Assembly: GCA_026708965.1 (NCBI GenBank) | Contig: JAPOTY010000027.1 | Location: forward strand, 1 to 64,000 | Direction of reading: 5' to 3' | Source of the DNA: Gammaproteobacteria bacterium | GTDB taxonomy: Bacteria > Pseudomonadota > Gammaproteobacteria > Steroidobacterales > Foliamicaceae | DNA: 64,000 nucleotides | In this document: positions 60,562 to 64,000 of the stretch, in pieces | Layout: every line of letters starts with the position of its first letter | Position numbering within the stretch: position 1 is the first letter of the stretch | Notes under the pieces: generated by a model | What the model was told of the DNA's origin: nothing | Seen by the model: the letters and a program-made list of their open reading frames with translations, nothing else | Databases searched by the model: none | Made by a program: the position numbers and the translations under genes

Positions 60562-62598
60562 ATGAGTGCGGATCGATTCGATCTGGAGTCGGACTTCCAG
60601 TTGTCGGGCGACCAGCCGCAGGCCGTGGCTGCGCTATGCGAAGGATTGGAGCAGGGCCTTGCCCGGCAGACGCTTCTCGGAGTGACCGGCTCCGGGAAGA
60701 CCTACACGCTGGCCAGCGTGGTGGCGCGGCAGCAGCGGCCGGCGCTGGTGCTGGCGCCCAACAAAACGCTGGCGGCGCAGCTCTACGGGGAATTCCGGGA
60801 TTTCTTCCCCCGCAACCGGGTGGAGTACTTCGTGTCGTACTACGACTACTACCAGCCCGAAGCCTACGTGCCCTCCACCGACACCTATATCGAGAAGGAC
60901 GCCTCCATCAACAGCCATATCGAGCAGATGCGGCTGTCGGCCACCAAGGCGCTGATGGAGCGCAAGGACACCATCGTGGTGGCCACCGTGTCGGCGATCT
61001 ACGGGCTGGGCGATCCGGATGCCTATTTCCAGATGATCCTGCACTTGGTGCGCGGCGACCGGATCGACCAGCGCGACCTGCTGCGGCGGCTGGCGGATCT
61101 GCAGTACAGCCGCAACGAGGCGGAGCTCCGGCAGGGCACTTTCCGCGTTCGCGGCGATGTGCTGGACGTGTTTCCGGCGGAATCGGAGCGCGAAGCGGTG
61201 CGGGTGCAGCTTTTCGACGACGAGGTCGAGGATATCCGCTACTTCGACCCGCTAACGGGCGAAACGGGCCGGCGCGTGCCGAGAGTCACGATTTATCCCA
61301 AGACCCACTACGTGACGCCGCGGGAGACGCTGGAGGGCGCGGTGGACAAGATCCGCTGCGAGTTGCGCGAACGCTTGGGCGTTTTGCGCGCCGGCCAGCG
61401 CCTCGTGGAGGCGCAGCGCCTGGAGCAGCGCACGCTGTTCGATATCGAGATGATGCGGGAGGTGGGCTATTGCACCGGCATCGAGAACTACAGCCGCTAC
61501 CTTTCCGGGAGGCAGGCGGGCGAGCCGCCGCCGTGCCTGTTCGATTACGTGCCGGCGGATGCGCTGCTGTTCGTGGACGAGAGCCATGTCACGCTTCCGC
61601 AGCTGGGCGGCATGTTCCGCGGCGACCGTTCGCGCAAGGAAACCTTGGTGGAATTCGGCTTCCGCCTGCCTTCGGCGCTGGACAACCGGCCCTTGCGGTT
61701 CGAGGAGTTCGAGCGGATTTCCCCGCAAACGATATACGTGTCGGCCACTCCCGGCCCGTTTGAGCATGAGCATTCCGATGCCTTGGTGGAGCAGGTGGTG
61801 CGGCCCACCGGGCTGGTCGATCCGGGCGTGGAGATCCGCCCCGCATCGCGCCAGGTCGATGATGTGCTCTCGGAGATCGCGCTGCGGGTCGAGCGCGGCG
61901 AGCGGGTGCTGATCACCACGCTGACCAAGCGCATGGCCGAGGACCTTACCGAATTCCTGGAGGAGCACGGCGTGCGCGTGCGCTACCTGCACTCCGATAT
62001 CGACACGGTGGAAAGGGTGGAGATCATCCGCGACCTCAGGCTGGGATCCTTCGACGTGCTGGTGGGCATCAACCTGCTGCGCGAGGGGCTGGACATGCCG
62101 GAGGTGTCGCTGGTGGCGATCTTCGATGCCGACAAGGAGGGCTTCCTTCGTTCCGAGCGCTCGCTCATTCAGACCATAGGGCGTGCCGCGCGCAACCTCA
62201 ACGGAATGGCCATTCTGTATGCCGACAAGCGCACCGGCGCGATTCGCGGCGCCTTGGAGGAAACCAACCGCCGCCGCGCCAGGCAACTCGACTTCAACCG
62301 CGAGCACGGCATCGAGCCGCGCGGCATACAAAAGGAGGTGCCGGACATCATGGAAGGCGCGGTGGTGAGGGGGCGCGGCCGGCGGGGGCCGGCGCGCAAG
62401 GTGGCGGAACGGATTTCGGAGTATCGGGCGTTGACCCCGGAGCAGGTGATGAAGAAGATCAAGCAACTCGAAAAGCGCATGTACCGGCATGCGCAGGATC
62501 TGGAGTTCGAGGAGGCCGCTGCGCTGCGCGACGAAATCCTGCTGCTGCGCCGCGACGGCCTCGGCATCCCGGAATCCGATGGGGCCGTGGCTTCCTGA
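60562..62598 (+). CDS. uvrB: Excinuclease ABC subunit B
   Basis: 678 residues from ATG 60562, close to the E. coli length (673); the track's start at 60220 is inside aspC. Helicase motif [18 protein letters not shown], the beta-hairpin [29 protein letters not shown] in [14 protein letters not shown], motifs IV-VI ([49 protein letters not shown]) and the C-terminal UVR motif [29 protein letters not shown]. It verifies damage in nucleotide excision repair. Confidence 0.97.
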   Translation: MSADRFDLESDFQLSGDQPQAVAALCEGLEQGLARQTLLGVTGSGKTYTLASVVARQQRPALVLAPNKTLAAQLYGEFRDFFPRNRVEYFVSYYDYYQPEAYVPSTDTYIEKDASINSHIEQMRLSATKALMERKDTIVVATVSAIYGLGDPDAYFQMILHLVRGDRIDQRDLLRRLADLQYSRNEAELRQGTFRVRGDVLDVFPAESEREAVRVQLFDDEVEDIRYFDPLTGETGRRVPRVTIYPKTHYVTPRETLEGAVDKIRCELRERLGVLRAGQRLVEAQRLEQRTLFDIEMMREVGYCTGIENYSRYLSGRQAGEPPPCLFDYVPADALLFVDESHVTLPQLGGMFRGDRSRKETLVEFGFRLPSALDNRPLRFEEFERISPQTIYVSATPGPFEHEHSDALVEQVVRPTGLVDPGVEIRPASRQVDDVLSEIALRVERGERVLITTLTKRMAEDLTEFLEEHGVRVRYLHSDIDTVERVEIIRDLRLGSFDVLVGINLLREGLDMPEVSLVAIFDADKEGFLRSERSLIQTIGRAARNLNGMAILYADKRTGAIRGALEETNRRRARQLDFNREHGIEPRGIQKEVPDIMEGAVVRGRGRRGPARKVAERISEYRALTPEQVMKKIKQLEKRMYRHAQDLEFEEAAALRDEILLLRRDGLGIPESDGAVAS

Positions 62599-62681
62599 CC
62601 CGCTAGGGGGCGCCGCATTTTGATCCCTTTGATCCCTGAGCCTTGCATTCGTTCGCCCAAACCTAGGCTTTTCCCGCCACC

Positions 62682-62687
62682 TATAAT
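62682..62687 (+). promoter_or_regulatory. Perfect -10 hexamer before dsbC
   Basis: TATAAT, 31 bases upstream of the dsbC ATG, in an otherwise GC-rich gap. No good -35 at 16-18 bases (AAACCT is nearest), so it may need an activator. Confidence 0.45.
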
Positions 62688-62718
62688 GGCCCGCAGGCTC
62701 AAACGCTAAAGGTCAGGC

Positions 62719-63462
62719 ATGAAATCCTTGCGGCTGATTGCGCCGGCGCTATTGCTGCTGGCCCCCCTTGCGCTTCATTCCGATGATGGCGCCGACGCCC
62801 GGGGCGATATCGCCCGGCTGAAGGAAAAATACGCCAATGCGGACGAGGTGCGTGTGACTCCTATCGAGGGCCTTTACGAGCTGCGCTTTGGCTACCGGCT
62901 GGCCTACGTTGACGCCGAAGGCCGTTTCGGTTTCCTCGGATCGGGCGACCTGGAGGATGTTTCAACCGGCGAGAACCTGTCCGAGCGGAGACGGGCGGCC
63001 GCGCGCCGCGAGCTCATGGCGAGCCTGGACGATTGGGACACGCTCGATTTCATGCCCGATAAAACCGCCTATGAACTGCTGGTGTTCACCGATATCGATT
63101 GCGGATACTGCCGCCGCCTGCATCAGCAGATGGCCGAATACCATCAGCTTGGAATCGGCGTGCGCTACGCGGCCTTCCCGCGCTCCGGGCCGGACACGGA
63201 CACCTGGACCGCCATGCAGTCCATCTGGTGCTCCGATGATCGTCTGGAGGCCCTGACCCGGGCAAAGGCCGGCGGCTTCGTGCCGGAGCGCCAATGCGGC
63301 TCTCCGTCCGTGGAGCGCCATTACGGGCTGGGCCGGGAAATCGGCCTCAGCGGCACTCCCGCGCTGGTGACTCCGAGCGGGCAGCTGATTCCCGGCTATA
63401 TCCCGCCGGCCCGCCTGGCGGCCATGCTCTCCGAAAGCGAGGCCTCGGAGCCGCCGGAATAG
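62719..63462 (+). CDS. dsbC: DsbC-type protein disulfide isomerase
   Basis: 247 residues with a signal peptide (LIAPALLLLAPLALHS), an N-terminal dimerisation domain (IEGLYELRFGYRLAYVDAEGRFGFLGSGDLEDVSTGENLS) and a thioredoxin domain with the CGYC active site (VFTDIDCGYCRRLHQQM) and cis-Pro (LSGTPALVTPSG). It reshuffles wrong disulfides in periplasmic proteins. Divergent from fdxA and preceded by a TATAAT element. Confidence 0.92.
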   Translation: MKSLRLIAPALLLLAPLALHSDDGADARGDIARLKEKYANADEVRVTPIEGLYELRFGYRLAYVDAEGRFGFLGSGDLEDVSTGENLSERRRAAARRELMASLDDWDTLDFMPDKTAYELLVFTDIDCGYCRRLHQQMAEYHQLGIGVRYAAFPRSGPDTDTWTAMQSIWCSDDRLEALTRAKAGGFVPERQCGSPSVERHYGLGREIGLSGTPALVTPSGQLIPGYIPPARLAAMLSESEASEPPE

Positions 63463-63548
63463 CGTCGGAACGAGCCGTATTTCGTGATTGCCTTATTGGC
63501 TTGAGGCCATCCTGACATCAACCGGCGGCATGGGCCGGATGCGCGGAA

Positions 63549-63872
63549 TCAGCGTTCGAGGTACTGGAGCTTGTCGGGCACTTCGCGCCAGTCGTCGGCG
63601 TCCGGCGGAGGCTCCCCGGCCTCGGCAATGACCGGCCATTGCTGCGAGAGTTCCGCGTTCAGTTCCAGAAAGCCTTCCTGGCCAGGCGGAATCTCGTCTT
63701 CGGAAACAATGGCATCGACCGGGCATTCCGGCTCGCAAAGCGTGCAGTCGATGCATTCCTCGGGATCGATCACAAGCATGTTGGGACCCTCATGGAAGCA
63801 GTCCACCGGGCAGACCTCCACGCAATCCATTAATTTGCATTTGATGCAGCTTTCAAGAACCAGAAACGTCAT
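63549..63872 (-). CDS. fdxA: 7Fe ferredoxin (3Fe-4S + 4Fe-4S), FdxA-type
   Basis: 107 residues, matching Azotobacter ferredoxin I in length and cysteine spacing: [18 protein letters not shown] for the first cluster pair, and [16 protein letters not shown] for the second. The rest is an acidic tail ([18 protein letters not shown]) typical of this family. It donates low-potential electrons in the cytosol. A TGATAATCA-type palindrome lies 36-50 bases upstream of the ATG, suggesting Fur control. MutS often precedes it in Pseudomonas; here the upstream gene is not recognised. Confidence 0.94.
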   Translation of the reverse strand: MTFLVLESCIKCKLMDCVEVCPVDCFHEGPNMLVIDPEECIDCTLCEPECPVDAIVSEDEIPPGQEGFLELNAELSQQWPVIAEAGEPPPDADDWREVPDKLQYLER

Positions 63873-63910
63873 CGCCGTGCGTTTTTCCTGTTTTCCGCGC
63901 CGAAGCCCCT

Positions 63911-63921
63911 AATGATAATCA
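63911..63921 (-). promoter_or_regulatory. Possible Fur box upstream of fdxA
   Basis: AATGATAATCA matches 11 central bases of the 19-base Fur consensus (GATAATGATAATCATTATC), with poor flanks (about 13 of 19 overall). Located where an fdxA promoter would be. Iron control of this ferredoxin would make sense, but the match is partial and also covers the stop of the preceding gene. Confidence 0.4.
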
Positions 63922-64000
63922 ATCCGGGGAGCGCGGAGGAACCGTGTCCAGGCTCAAGCCGCTGCCCTCGCTGTCCAGGTAGCGGCGCAATGCGATCACT
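63919..64000 (-). CDS. 3' end of a gene cut by the window edge
   Basis: The last 26 codons are open, reading VIALRRYLDSEGSGLSLDTV then PPRSPD and stop TGA at 63919-63921. No family recognised from so short a tail. The fdxA start lies 46 bases downstream of its stop, so it could be in the same operon. Confidence 0.6.
   Translation of the reverse strand, partial: VIALRRYLDSEGSGLSLDTVPPRSPD

Noticed and set aside
61252-62490. 412-residue antisense ORF under uvrB
   Set aside because: Shadow frame opposite an unmistakable uvrB.
1-64000. CRISPR arrays, rRNA genes, complete insertion sequences or prophage
   Set aside because: No regularly spaced repeats with unique spacers, no rRNA-like sequence, no transposase or phage structural gene was seen on reading both strands.

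Overview
The window looks like a chromosomal contig of a high-GC gammaproteobacterium. The evidence is the housekeeping order gyrA-serC-serA-aroA-cmk-rpsA-ihfB-lapA-lapB-comEA, followed by tRNA-Asn, aspC, uvrB, dsbC and an Azotobacter-type 7Fe ferredoxin. Two large TonB-dependent receptors, Ser/Gly-rich lipoproteins, an FG-GAP/ASPIC lipoprotein and many short-chain or acyl-CoA enzymes fit a free-living or host-associated marine heterotroph. That habitat is inference; no species can be named.

Layout. 0.1-5.3 kb: a forward catabolic cluster (MFS permease, SIS protein, aldehyde dehydrogenase, HSL-type hydrolase, glutamine amidotransferase-like). 5.3-11.4 kb, reverse: a self-contained TonB system (di-heme peroxidase, receptor, ExbB, two ExbDs, TonB). 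The receptor's signal peptide is out of frame at a C8 tract. 11.7-14.7 kb: D-amino-acid dehydrogenase, threonine dehydratase-like enzyme and a degenerate histidine-phosphatase-like protein. 15.0-22.5 kb: two lipoproteins, a transmembrane Ser/Thr kinase, an FHA-like/TM/PEGA/FGE-fold protein and a small anchored protein. 22.6-26.3 kb, reverse: ppk1-ppx. 26.4-30.2 kb: SixA-like phosphatase, TolQ/MotA-like channel, actin-fold/FHA protein, and a protein with an ExbD-like transmembrane helix, coiled coil and VWA domain.

30.3-37.6 kb: SDR, acyl-CoA dehydrogenase, a REP-like palindrome, a CRTAC1-type lipoprotein, two convergent thioredoxin-fold lipoproteins and a DUF4143 remnant. 37.7-42.7 kb, reverse: a second TonB receptor (in-frame C10 tract) with two exported proteins of unknown function. 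42.9-54.1 kb: the housekeeping block. 54.1-59.2 kb: mscS, an AlbA_2 protein with an odd C-terminus, and a decayed type I restriction locus carrying a HepT/MntA pair at tRNA-Asn. 59.2-64 kb: aspC, uvrB, dsbC, fdxA and the 3' end of an unidentified gene.

The most promising uncharacterised system is the pair of loci at 15.0-22.5 and 26.4-30.2 kb. Kinase, phosphopeptide-reading domains, a phosphohistidine phosphatase, an ion-channel-like pair and a VWA domain suggest a phosphorylation-controlled, ion-motive-force-powered envelope machine. No phage, CRISPR array, rRNA or complete insertion sequence was seen. No stretch over 300 bases lacks a gene or repeat.
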